The notes beneath the pieces are model-generated. The model searched no databases. It saw only the letters and a list, made by a program, of their open reading frames with translations, and had not been told where the DNA came from. DNA of 64,000 nucleotides from Polyodon spathula (taxonomy: Eukaryota; Chordata; Actinopteri; Acipenseriformes; Polyodontidae): contig NC_054535.1 of the NCBI RefSeq assembly GCF_017654505.1, positions 83,763,603 through 83,827,602 on the forward strand, in the 5' to 3' direction. This document shows positions 25,569-36,110 of the stretch, piece after piece; within the stretch, counting starts at the first letter, position 1; each line of letters begins with the position of its first letter. The position numbers were made by a program, and so were the translations under genes.

Positions 25569-25781
25569 CCAATCAGAGCGTGTGGCGGGACATTTTGAAT
25601 AATCTCTTTGTTTGAAATGTATAAAGCCCACCGTCAAAATTAAATGCGCGCTTGCAAGAAGGAACTACAAGACCGTACCTGGAGCTCATCTCTCAGCATT
25701 AATCCATCATGATTAGAGGCCCTGACACTCGAAGAAACACAAGGTAGCTGCACGCTGAAATTCGACTGCTTTCCAGACTAG
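25569..25781 (+). promoter_or_regulatory. Candidate RNA polymerase II promoter and first exon
   Basis: CCAATCAGAGCG (25569-25580) lies about 50 bases upstream of a TATA box, TATAAAG (25620-25626). The next 150 bases are richer in CpG than the surroundings and end at two possible donors: ACAAG|GTAGCT (25743) and, better, ACTAG|GTAACA (25781). A transcript would start near 25650 and have a first exon of about 90-130 bases. The only ATG in it opens a 12-codon frame, so the exon would be untranslated. No LTR-like termini were found around it, which favours a host promoter, but an old LTR cannot be excluded. Confidence 0.4.
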
Positions 25782-25803
25782 GTAACAATACTCTTAAATA
25801 TCT

Positions 25804-25805
<2 letters not shown>

Positions 25806-25848
<43 letters not shown>
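25806..25848. repeat. (TG)n microsatellite
   Basis: About 20 TG units just downstream of the promoter-like sequence. Confidence 0.97.
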
Positions 25849-25849
<1 letters not shown>

Positions 25850-26171
25850 CTGTATATATTAATTACATGCATTATTTACACTGAATACAGGAAAAAATTT
25901 CCAGCATAAAAATGTGGTCAGGGAGTGTTGATGCTACATCTGAATCAAGAGAGCAATTATACAGTTCCATGGGGCTTCACCAGCTGTCAACCCATCACAT
26001 TTTAATAAGCTATCATGTAAGCACATTTCATCATTTCAAATGCACTGTGAATATTCTTATGTGATTATAGACATTGATAGATTATTAGTTAATTTGCTGA
26101 CAAGTCGGAACATGACAGAAATGTATTCTTTTCCCATAAGCACATTTTCTTATTCATGCGTTAATTATAAC

Positions 26172-26495
26172 TAGGGCTGTATTTTTCCAAGAAAAAAAAA
26201 GAAGAAAAAAGCTTATTTCAGGGTCTAAAAATAGTATTTATTAAAGCAGAAAAATACTGTGGTCAAATTCAAAATTGATCTTTTTCTTTTGAATATTTTT
26301 TTTATGTCTATTTTTTAAAGACATTCTATTTTCACCATCAGTGAATTATCGAACATAATAAAAACATAAATACATGTAAAAATAACAACAGACACCTGAA
26401 ATTTCCACTTCATATACTGGACAGAAATATAGCCAATCTTTGATGCAGCTGGTGTCTTTTTCATTTCGACATTTTAAAGAAATCGTGCAGCCCCA
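26172..26495. mobile_element. hAT-like MITE
   Basis: The left end TAGGGCTGTATTTTTCC and the reverse complement of the right end, TGGGGCTGCACGATTTC, resemble the TAGGGCTGCACGAT termini of fish hAT elements. The 324-bp interior is AT-rich and non-coding. A clear 8-bp target duplication is not visible, so the assignment rests on the ends. Confidence 0.5.
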
Positions 26496-27203
26496 TGCAA
26501 GTGTGTTTGATCTGGAAGCAAACTAAACCAGCTAGTATAGTAGTGCGGCAAAGCTTTCTGTATTTATTTTTTAAGTGAGAACAAATATGTATATTTACAC
26601 TATTCCTTCAGAAATGGGAATTTTCAGGGAAACGGCACATTATATGTCAATGAGTACATTTTTCGGAAATCGTGAAATTGGTGTGAACTGTGAAAACAAT
26701 ATAGCTTTAATTATAATAATAGTTATGAGGATCAATTTAAATTTAGTACAATTAGTCTGTTGCTAACTAAGGTGACTTTGAATGTACTGTAAATATGTTG
26801 GGAATGTTTATAAAGGACATGTATTTAAAGAATAAATTAACAGGGAGATTTTATGACTCCAATAAAAATCCATTTTCATTCCTGATTTGATTTATAAATA
26901 TAGGCCTAATTGCTTTCCAAAGTGTTTTCCACACTGTACATTAAGGATGTACGTAATTAATAAATTCTTAAGTGGATGTTGTATTATCTGAAATATGAAC
27001 TGTTGAATATTCATTAAACTGATGACATTTATATAGTAAAGAACTGCATACGTTTCAGAACTGATCCAGACTTAACTAACTAATTCAGGGCTAACCTGTC
27101 ACCTTCTTAATGATAGATATACTGCTCATTTTCGGGTGAAGAATCTGCTATTTATAGGAAAGAGTAAAATACTTTCAATTTACAGTCCATTTTTCAGTAT
27201 AAG

Positions 27204-27205
<2 letters not shown>
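26496..27205. other. Unique AT-rich DNA, nothing recognised
   Basis: The 63-codon plus-strand frame at 26575-26766 has no recognisable family. Confidence 0.45.

Positions 27206-27206
<1 letters not shown>

Positions 27207-27279
<73 letters not shown>
27207..27279. repeat. (TA)n(CA)n compound microsatellite
   Basis: TA units to about 27263, then CA units to 27279. Confidence 0.97.
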
Positions 27280-28070
27280 TTACAGCTGGCTCACAAATGA
27301 GAACTGCACAGAGCCTTCTGTAATAAGCCACTTCATTCTACCCCCATTACTGCAGTCATTTAACAGTGTCGAAGTGAGTGGCCAGGAAACACTTTCCTCA
27401 AAGGATTTTGTGATTGAGGGATGTTAAAAAAGAAAGTGTAGCTAACCCTGATATTACAGTACAGTCTTTGTGTAATTCCATATTGTTTCCCTTGCAGTAG
27501 ATAACACCTTGAGATTACCTTCTCCAGCACACAAGAATGTTTATTTATTTATTTTTTACCTGGCTGTCTCGTGATTAGAATTTTAATTGGCAAGCAGGGA
27601 ATGAAGAGGAAAGTCAGTGAAAAGTGCAGGAAAGATTCACAATAGCAGAGAGATGAAGGGCCAGCTGAGGCAGCCTCACAGCATGATTGCTACATTAATA
27701 ATTTGAGACTGGTACTGAATCCAGTAGACTTGGAACTATTTTGTACATTAACCTTCTGTCAGCATAAGAAATTGATTCATTAAAACAAAATGATATTGAT
27801 ATGATAATGATATTATATTCTTCTGAATTTGGGTGTAAAGTTTTAATATCAGCTAATATCAGAACGGTAACGTTAAACATGCCAGGCTATTTCTGTCCAA
27901 TTTTTCTTTAATACATTTAATTCATGGGGAAAGCACACTAATCTATCTAACAATAGGTATAGAGGCCCTAGATCAGTGTTTTTCAATCGTGTATTTTTGT
28001 TGATAATGAAAAGATACAGAAAAGGAGGCAAAGACAAAGTTCACTATCCATGCATTACTACTGCTGATCT
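27280..28070. other. Unique DNA; possibly constrained around 27285-27430 and 27560-27720
   Basis: Both segments have balanced composition, no simple repeats and AT-rich homeodomain-like words such as AATTTTAATTGG. Regulatory function is only a suggestion. Confidence 0.3.
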
Positions 28071-28077
28071 GGAGAAG

Positions 28078-28371
28078 CTAATAGAAAAATACATTATTGG
28101 CATTTTTAAATGCTTGGTCACTAACACTCCGACTATCATTGTGGTTTATGCCAACACTGTTTACAGAGCAATTGAGACCAGCATGGAGGCTAACATAACA
28201 AAACTGAGTACTCTTGACCAGCCGAATTACACACTGAGGCATATAATTATCGTAGCAGACCATTAGATTTTCAAGACAAACTGTTTTTAGGTCGATTACC
28301 ATTTGTTTATGTTTCATCAAATCAATAAAAACACCGGCTGTCCAAGCATTTTTGTTTTCTTTCAGTTTCAT
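28078..28371 (-). pseudogene. Possible LINE reverse-transcriptase fragment
   Basis: The minus-strand frame contains NAWTAGVFIDLMKHKQMVID then LKTVCLENLMVCYDNYM. This fits the region around the first catalytic Asp of non-LTR reverse transcriptases (FIDL.KAFDTVDH...L...G......W...Y), with about five residues missing after FIDL. Downstream blocks such as PQGSILGP are not convincing. If real it is a short, old and internally deleted fragment. The overlapping plus-strand frame at 27976-28266 is then a shadow. Confidence 0.4.
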
Positions 28372-28379
28372 AAAGTTGT

Positions 28380-29243
28380 TGACTTGTTAAACCTTTGTGT
28401 CTCTTACTTTTTTATTCAACAGAGGCTTTGCTTCTTCTATGCACTTATACACTGTCATGCCTCTGAAAAGATCAAATGTGACGAAAGGAATGTCACTCAT
28501 TTTTAAAAACTTCAAAAGACCTCTCACAACAATGTATATATTTATTGCGAGTTGTATATGTTGTGTATTGATAATTTATTAATTGAGCTGTGCTTCGGCA
28601 AAAATTTATTCTACAGTGCATTGTTACTATTTTGGATGGTAAAAAATCCTCAACAGCCAATCAGTGTGCACCATCCAAACGTTCTGTTTTATAAATAAAG
28701 ATTATAGCTGGACATTCGTAGCTCTGACTGTGCTGGTACCTCATGGATGTATTGTAACTTCACAGATTATTAATTCACATAAATCAATTTCTGCTGTAAT
28801 TATCAATTTAAAAATAAAACAGTCAGTTTTTTCCCCCTCTCAGCAAATTCTGTTAATGAAAAGTAAACTAGAACCTTTCTTTAGAACTCCAATTTTAACT
28901 TTGCTCACAGAAACAGGCCCACCCATTGCATCGAAACAAATGAAGGTACGTCTACAGTTATTCTTAGTATTATAGTGATTTTTTTTTTTTTTATGTGCTT
29001 ATTTTTCAGTCACCAATACTGTTATTGTACATAAATATTCCATAGTTTTCTCCATCATATCAAAATAAAAACCTCCCTGCATTGTAAGTCTCCTCCCATT
29101 TTGCAGCATCTTAATTTTTTTTTTAAATTTGATGCTGAGTAAGAAGACGCTCGATGTGGAAAGCTATACTATTTTTACAGCTTCTCAGAATGGACATCCG
29201 CCTTAGCTTTACTGTAGATGTACTTTTCTGATATTTATTACAA

Positions 29244-29245
<2 letters not shown>
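28380..29245. other. Unique DNA, nothing recognised
   Basis: AT-rich. The 103-codon frame at 28664-28975 shows no known domain. Confidence 0.45.
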
Positions 29246-29284
<39 letters not shown>

Positions 29285-29292
29285 TAATAAAA
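29246..29292. repeat. (TAA)n microsatellite
   Basis: About 14 TAA units; the poly-Leu frame on the minus strand is an artefact. Confidence 0.97.
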
Positions 29293-30257
29293 ACACTTTA
29301 TACATTTTTAGGTGTGAATTTGATCAGTCTACAGAATAATACCATTTATGACTGAATTAAATTAGGTATGAGCTGTGCTTCAGGTACAGGGTTTAAAAGA
29401 GTTTTATTGTGCTTTCATAGCTTAAACGGGAATCAAGGCAGCAGTATTTTTTTTAGCTGATGCCTATAAATCCATGAAGCTCATATTTACTGTAATATAA
29501 ACACACAACCAGTGGTTTTGGGCAAAAAGCCCAAACACTGATATTTATAAGGTGTAACATAATATTAAATACTCCAGCCTAGGGTGGTATCAGTTTGATG
29601 GTCAAGTTAGCATTGGGTGTTTTCACGTAAAAGAAAAGAGGCAAAACAATGAGTTTTGAGGTAAAAGTTCTGTCTGTCTCTGTATATACCTTTGTTCTTA
29701 AGCCCCTCTCTGGAAACTTTTGTTTTTGTGTTTGATTGTCTTGAAAAAACATGGCCCCTGCCAAAAGAGTGTGGACACAGTTTGAACTGTTTTCAGAACC
29801 CAGCTGTTTGTGCCTAGACTTTCAAATAAAACACTTTTGTGGTGTTCTGCACCGGACCTCAGCCTCTGAATACTTTGTACTCACACCAGATTGTCCCTAG
29901 GCCAATCCTCCACAATCATAATAAATATCTATGCAAAGTTTGTTCAAATTCCAGCAAGCAGTTTCTAACATATAACCTTGAATAGCTCAGCCTGTCCAAT
30001 GTCAAAACTGTGAAACAGTATATCACATTTAGCTACATTCAAAGTATGTGAAATAAATTGCTGCAATAAAAGTGAATGCAAAGACTGATCAAATTGGGTC
30101 AAGTGGTTCCCAAAGTATAGCCTTCAATAGATCATCCAATCAGGTGTCAGTATTGTGAAAAAATATTTCAGCATGAGCTACACTCACAGTAAATGGAATG
30201 ACTTTTTGTAATATGTGTCCTTGCAAAGTCTAATCACATTTGGGCAAATAGTTCTGT
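29293..30257. other. Unique DNA, nothing firm
   Basis: Between about 29940 and 30250 the phrases GCAAAGTTTGTTCAAATTCC, GCAAAGACTGATCAAATTGG and GCAAAGTCTAATCACATTTG recur at irregular spacing. This suggests a degenerate tandem array of about 130-140 bp units. Confidence 0.4.
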
Positions 30258-30262
30258 AGCCT

Positions 30263-31384
30263 TGTGGCAGTGTGCCCCGACCCTGTGCATACTTTTGTGT
30301 TATATGTTGTATGCACACTGAGTGTACAAAACATTAGGAACACTTTCCTAATATTGAGTTGCACCCAGTTGCCTCATCAGACCAGGCAATGTTTTTCCAA
30401 TCCTCCAGTGTCCAGTGTTTTCATTCCTTAGCCCACTGCAACTGCAGTTTCTTGTGTTTTGCTGAAAGAAGTGGAACTCTGTTAGGTTGTAGGCAGCCAT
30501 ACCCCATTCGTGTCAAGGTAACGACGAGTTGTGCATTCTTTTATGGGTCTTTCGGCACCAATGTTGTACTGGACTCTCAGTTGACTAACTGTAGCATGTC
30601 TGTTGCTCTGCACAATTCATGTCAGCCTCCTTTGGCCTCTTTCATCAATGAACAGTTTTCAACCTCAGGCCTGCTGTTGGCTGGATATCTTTTGGGTGGT
30701 GGACCATCCTTGATACACACTGGAAACTGTTGAGCATGAAAAACCCAGCAGCGTTGCAGTTCTTGACACACTAAAACTGGCGCGCCTGGCACCTATTACC
30801 ATACTTTGTTCGAAAGGCACTTAAATCTTTTGTCTTGCCCATTTACCCTCTGAATGGCACACATACAAAATCCATGTCTCAGTTGTGTCAAGGCATAGTT
30901 TTCACCTGGATTCACCCCGTCAGTCTATTTCATGGAAAGAGCAGGTGTTCCTAATGTTTGGTACACTCAGTGTATGGTGTTAATGTTGATGTGTTGTAGT
31001 TGGTACAGGGGATATGAGCATGAATGTTTAAAATGTATATTCGTATTTAGGCATGAGGATTGCACAGCAGTTCATGTGCAGGTAAAATGTAATAATAATG
31101 TAAAATTCACGTGCAGTTGTACCAAGAATTCCAATTGAATGACTGATTAGCAATCGAGTCTCGGTACAGCTGCATAAAATCAACATGTCACTCACTCGGG
31201 GTTGTGTGTTCGTGAGTGGAGATGGAGGTAATAGTAGTAGTAATAATAATCATAATAACAGCTCTTTGCAATCTTTTATTTTCTGTTTGCTAATAAAACG
31301 CGCAGCAGCGCATTCAAATTCAACTCACTCACCACTCTGTGTTTCATTACCTGGTTCAGACATCACCACTACAGCCTTGTGACA
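30263..31384 (+). mobile_element. Solo LTR interrupted by a Tc1 element
   Basis: Begins TGTGGCAGTG at 30263 and ends CCTTGTGACA at 31384. The flanks AGCCT (30258-30262) and AGCTT (31385-31389) are a 5-bp target duplication with one mismatch. The middle, from about 30990, closely matches the solo LTR at 48574-49207, for example CACGAGGATTGCACA versus CATGAGGATTGCACA, and GGGTTGTGTGTTCGTGAGTG in both. A Tc1 insertion occupies 30314-30974, so the LTR proper is about 460 bp. AATAAAACGCG near 31291 may be its poly(A) signal. No internal retroviral region is attached. Confidence 0.75.
30314..30974 (-). mobile_element. Internally deleted Tc1 element
   Basis: Ends are CACTGAGTGTACAAAACATT on the left and its complement, AATGTTTGGTACACTCAGTG, on the right, with TA on the right flank. 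On the minus strand the interior reads DERGQRRLT-stop-IVQSNRHATVS and later a DTGGLEKHCLV-like piece. These are the start (DERGQR.L..IV..NR.ATV) and the HWTLE.WK.I.WSDE region of a widespread fish Tc1 transposase. At about 660 bp it is under half the usual length, so most of the catalytic domain is gone. Confidence 0.8.
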
Positions 31385-31629
31385 AGCTTTCATTAGCATA
31401 GCTAATCAGAGGCCAAAATACATGCAAAAGTAGGTCACAATGACAAAGGTTTGGATACCCCCAAGGTATCATAACTGAATGAGTGATTCTTGAGATAAAC
31501 TGTAGTTATAACAAACACACAGACATCTCCCTGTAACCCTGTCACCAGGGAGAAGTGTAAATAGAAACGTTACTGAAGCTAATGAGGTTGCAAAATTAAT
31601 CTAAAAATTAATTTTAAAACCACCTAATA

Positions 31630-32085
31630 ACTTACAAGACCCTGAATGGATTAGCACCTAGTTATTTGTAGGAGTTACTGACCCTGTATCTTCCCAACCA
31701 CACTCTGAGATAACACGGGCTGCTGGCTATTCCTAGGGTCAACTAAAGCAACACAGGAGGTAGGTAGAGCTCCTATATTATGGAATGCTCTGCCTTCATT
31801 TGTCAAGGAAGCTGGGACCGTTACACTTTTCAAGTCAAGACTAAAAACAGACTTTTATAAAATGACTTTCTTATCTTAGTGGGTTTTAATGTAGCTTCTT
31901 TTGTATAATGTGTATATTGTTATTTAAATATGTTATTTAAATGGTCTGATTATCGCAGTTGTATGTGTGACATGCTATACAAATGTACTGTAGTTTGTTC
32001 TTTTGGTCTGCTATATACTGTACAGTGCTTTGTGATACATCTGTATAAAAAGCATTGTATAAATAAAATAAATAAAATGTACTAA
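31630..32085 (+). mobile_element. L2-type LINE 3' end
   Basis: Plus-strand translation gives KTLNGLAPSYL, a stop, ELLTLYLP and, after a shift, APILWNALPSFVKEAGTV and TLFKSRLKTDFYKMTFLS. These are the C-terminal blocks of an L2-like reverse-transcriptase protein. The 3' untranslated part ends with CTTTGTGATACATCTGTATA, AAAGCATTGTATAAATAAAA and AATAAA repeats. 5'-truncated and carrying several stops. Confidence 0.8.
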
Positions 32086-33077
32086 AAACATTCAACAGCA
32101 GATGATCAGGGGAGCAGTGAAAATGTAACTGAAATTTTCACAGCTCTCCTTATCATTGTTTAGTGGAACTTGTCTTGCTAAAGATGTTGTTACTAAGATT
32201 TGTAAAATTACATTTCTTACCTCACTGCTCCCCTTGTCATCGAATACTACCCTGCCCATCACATCTCACTATTAATGCTAAAAGCCTAACCTGGATGCAA
32301 CTGTTATGGGTGGCATGGCATTTCCTGACTTTTGTGGCTTCGCTACACCAGTGAAGTTAATTTAAAAAAATTTTGTGTTCGGAATTTTCTGACTTTTGTA
32401 GCTTCAAGCTTAAACCATAACTATTTTTTAACTAAGTTTTTTTTGGTAATGAACATATCTCTGCAGTTTCATAACAATTAACTTTCTTTAACCACTATTA
32501 TGTTTTACCAAAACCTTGGGCCCAACCTTACCAAAACATTTGCTTCCCTGAGAAAATTGGCTTCCAGAATACATTTTATGTACAACTGTTTTATGTACTT
32601 ATGTTATATTTGTTATGGAAAATCCAGCTAATTGTAATATTTGCTGTACCCCTTGGTCCAAATCTTCCTGTCATTTCAGACTTTATGGAGTATAATCACA
32701 ACTAGAATTACACACATATATCCACATACAAAGATGTTATTCATAGATAAATGACTGGTACAATTTTTTTTTCTCCAGAATTTAAATTAGAGGTTAACAG
32801 AAAACCTGTTTATACATCAAGTTTTAATGTACCCAAACCGATCCAACTGGAGTCTTTTTTTAAAGCCCAGTTCTCAGTTATTAATAGGAGAATTTACAGA
32901 AGACTCGCTCACTTGTACTTTCTTTCCTTTGCTGTCTTCCACAACAAAATCCTTATGGTCACGGGCACATTCTTCTGGAGTTTTTACATGCTTAGGCATT
33001 TTCTTACATTTCACCACAATTTGCAATTCTGTTTTAAGTTCCGTAAACATATAAATCCTCCTTATCGAATTGTAATA
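32086..33077. other. Unique DNA, nothing recognised
   Basis: CTGACTTTTGTGGCTTC and CTGACTTTTGTAGCTTC occur about 65 bases apart (32328 and 32389). The 119-codon frame at 32751-33110 has no known domain and runs into the next Tc1 end. Confidence 0.4.
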
Positions 33078-33079
33078 TA

Positions 33080-34665
33080 CAATGCCTATAGAAAGTCTAC
33101 ACCCCCTTGAACTTTTTTCACATTTTGTTGTGTCAGTGCATCAGTTTCATACACTTAAATGAGGATGTTTTTCACTTCTCTACACACCATACTCCACACT
33201 GTTAAAGGGGAAAATAGTTTTTATTGAGAAAAAAATTATATATTAAAAATAAAAAACTGAAAGATAATTGGATAAGTGTCCACCCCCCTGAGTTAATACT
33301 TGGTGGAAGCACATTTGGCAGCAATTACAGCTGTTGGGATAGGTCTCTAGGAACTTTGCACACCTAGATTTGGCAATATTTGACCATTCTTTACAAAACT
33401 GTTCAAGCTTTCTCAAGTTCAATGGGGAGCGTCGATGGACAGCAATCTTCAAGTTATGACACAAATGTTTGATTGGATTTAGGTTGGGGCTCTGACTGGG
33501 CTACTCAAGGACCTTTACTTTTTTGTTCCTAAGCCACTCCAGTGTAGCTTTGGCTTGCTGCTTTGGGTTGTTGTCATGCTAAAAGGTGAACTTCCGTCCC
33601 AGTTTCATATTTCTTGCAGAGGGCAGCAGGTTTTCCTCAAGGACTTCTCTGTACTTTGTTCCATTCATTTTCCCTCCTGTCCTGACAAGTGCCCCAGTCC
33701 CTGCTGATGAGAAACATCCCCATAAGGCTGCCACCACCATGCTTCACAGTAGGGATGGTGTTCTTTGGGTGAGGCGCTGTGTTGGGTTGGAGCCAAACAT
33801 AAACCTTTGCATTTAGGCCAAAAACTTCCATTTTAGTTTCGTGAGACCACAAAACTTTTTTCCACATGGCTATAGAATCTCCTAGGTGTTTTTTGGCATA
33901 ATTCCAATGGGATTCAAGGTGGGCTTTCTTGAGTAATGGCTTCCTTCTTGCCACAATACCATACAGGCCAGATTTGTGGAGTGCTCGGGATATTGTTGTC
34001 ACATGCACACTTTGATCAGACTTGGCCATAAAAGCCTGTAGCTCTTGCAAAGTTGCCATTGGCCTCTTGGTAGCCTCTCTGATCAGTCTCCTTGCTCGAT
34101 CATCCAGTTTGGAGGGACGGTCTGATCTAGGCTGGGTCTTGCTGGTGTCATACACCTTCCACTTCTTAATAATCCTCTTGATCATGCACCAAGGGATATT
34201 CAAGGCCTTTGATATTTTTTTATACCCATACCTTAATCTGTGCCTTTCAACAACCTTTTCCTAGAGTTTTTTTGAAAGCGCCTTGGTGCTCATGGTTGAG
34301 TCTTTACTTTGAAATGCACTACCCAGCAGAGGGAACCTACAGGAACTGCTGAATTTATTCTGAAATCATGTGAATCACTGCAATTTAACTCAGGTGGAGA
34401 GCACTTAACTTGGTGTGTGATTTTGAAGACGATTGGTTCAAATAATTTATGATTGGGGGGGGGGGGGGGGGGGGGGGGGGTATAACCAAGCTATTTCAGT
34501 TTTTAATTTCTACAAATTTCTACAATATTTTTTTTACTTGGAAGTTGTGGGGTAGGATGTGTAGATAAATGAAAAAAAAAAAAAAAAAATGCATTTTAAT
34601 TCCAGGCTATAAGGCAACAAAAGGTGAACATTTTGAAAGGGGGTGTAGACTTTCTATAGGCACTG
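33080..34665 (-). mobile_element. Tc1 element 2
   Basis: Ends are CAATGCCTATAGAAAGTCTA (33080) and, reverse complemented, CAGTGCCTATAGAAAGTCTA (34665), flanked by TA on both sides (33078-33079, 34666-34667). Total length 1586 bp is typical for fish Tc1. A 26-base G run (34455-34480) and an A run (34572-34589) sit in the right untranslated part. Confidence 0.93.
33293..34293 (-). pseudogene. Tc1 transposase pseudogene (element 2)
   Basis: Starts MSTKALSKKL at 34293 with an early stop. It is open from 34203 to 33637 through the helix-turn-helix (IKRIIKKWKVYDTSKT, RPSKLDDRARRLIREATKRP) and into the DDE domain (HVTTISRALHKSGLYGIVAR, MWKKVLWSHETKMEVFGLN, TVKHGGGSL). The first catalytic Asp of WSDETK is His here (WSHETK). 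After a frameshift near 33650 the rest is recoverable only in pieces (KIAVHRRSPLNLRKLEQFCK, then a KY-stop end at 33293). The missing Asp and the shift make it inactive. Confidence 0.9.
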
Positions 34666-34920
34666 TAGCTTCCAATCTCCTGAGCAAGAACAATGCCCTT
34701 TCCAATTTAATCTTGTTTTAAATCTCACAAACATGTTACAATCCTCTAATAGAAATGTATAAATTTGCTGCTACTCAGTAGTGGGTGGGTTTAAAGTATT
34801 CAGAACGAATTGACATGAGATACAAGTCAGGAAAGAGGATGTTGCCCAATTGTACTGAGAGTTTTTTTGGTTGTTTTGTTTTGTAGGTTATTTATTTTTT
34901 TTTTTTTTTTTGTATCAGTG

Positions 34921-35541
34921 TGTGGCAGGAAATGGCGTTGCGGTGAAGTCAGACCAGAAGAAGGAACTGAACCGTTTATTTAAGAACAAAAATAAATAAA
35001 ATAGTTAAACAAAAATAACACTGCTCACAGAGCGAAAATAAAATATTTAAACAAAAAGAAATCATGAACACAAAATACCATATAGGTCAGATTGGGCGAT
35101 CGCCTTCACCGTTCCTGTAGTTTTTAAATTAATCTCTCTCCTCTCGCTCTCCCGTTCTCCACCTCCGAACACCTACCCAGAGCAGGGAGAGCTGCAGGCT
35201 TAAACACACTGGTCGAGGGGTTTAAGTAGTTCGTAATTATTCTATAACCCCTTAGCCAGTCTGCACAAGTTTATTAACGTGTGACTGCCAGCTAGTTTAC
35301 CAATGCACTAGCCGACAGCCACATATTAACACAATGTTTTTTTTTTTTTTTTAATAAAATACAGAACAAAACAAATGCACCGCCACGTTGTCATATATAC
35401 AAATACAAAATACTTCGTTCACCGTCATCTATAAATACACAAAATAAACACAATAAACAAATAAACAAATACAAAATACCACGGACGGTTGGGGGAAACC
35501 CCGCTCTAAAAACAAACTACTAAATATACAGAGTTGTTACA
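34921..35541 (-). mobile_element. Solo LTR (minus orientation)
   Basis: Starts TGTGGCAGGA and ends GAGTTGTTACA, with CAGTG duplicated at 34916-34920 and 35542-35546. On the minus strand its last 45 bases (CTTCTTCTGGTCTGAC..CACC) match the ends of the LTRs at 47601 and 48574, which sets its orientation. The minus-strand AAATAAACGG near 34970 is a likely poly(A) signal. At 621 bp it has no coding content. Confidence 0.9.
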
Positions 35542-35546
35542 CAGTG

Positions 35547-35788
35547 GTTTATTGTTTTTTATCGGTCCGAAAAATATAGCGTTACACTCCCCACATGTTG
35601 CTAAAACTGTTCAAATAATTTATTTTCATTGTAACATCCTAACATCCTGTTTCAAAGCTCTTTTTTCAACACTCCAGTGCACTGATAATGCCCACTATTA
35701 TTGCCCACATTTTGTCAAACAAGTAACAGCATTAACGATCCATGATGGGGTATGGAAAAGAAAAACCAGAGCACTTGTTGTTTTTTTT

Positions 35789-35836
<48 letters not shown>

Positions 35837-36110
35837 TCGCTGTTCGACAGTGATTTAGAGGACAAATCTCAAACCTCAGTGCACTAGAGCCGACAATAGG
35901 CATTCAAGTTATAAGTGTAAAAAGTTTCAGGTTATTAGCAATAAAAAGAGAAATTACAGGTACGTTATTTAAACAGTTGTAGCACCACGTGGGAAGTATA
36001 ATGGTGTATTTTTCAGAACCCTACTTTAAATATGTGTTATGTATATAAATAATTACATTTGTGATTTATTTACTGCAAGGGTTTTTTTTTTTTTTTTTTT
36101 TTTTTACTTA
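35547..36110. repeat. Unique DNA with poly-T runs
   Basis: T40 at 35791-35830 and T27 at about 36080-36105. No element was identified that the runs could terminate. Confidence 0.6.

Noticed and set aside
27976..28266. 96-codon plus-strand frame with KGGKDKVHYPCITTADLEKL
   Set aside because: It vaguely recalls Crypton-derived proteins, but the rest does not follow and the opposite strand gives a better reverse-transcriptase match.
35534..35887. 117-codon frame with a poly-Phe stretch
   Set aside because: Created by the T40 run.
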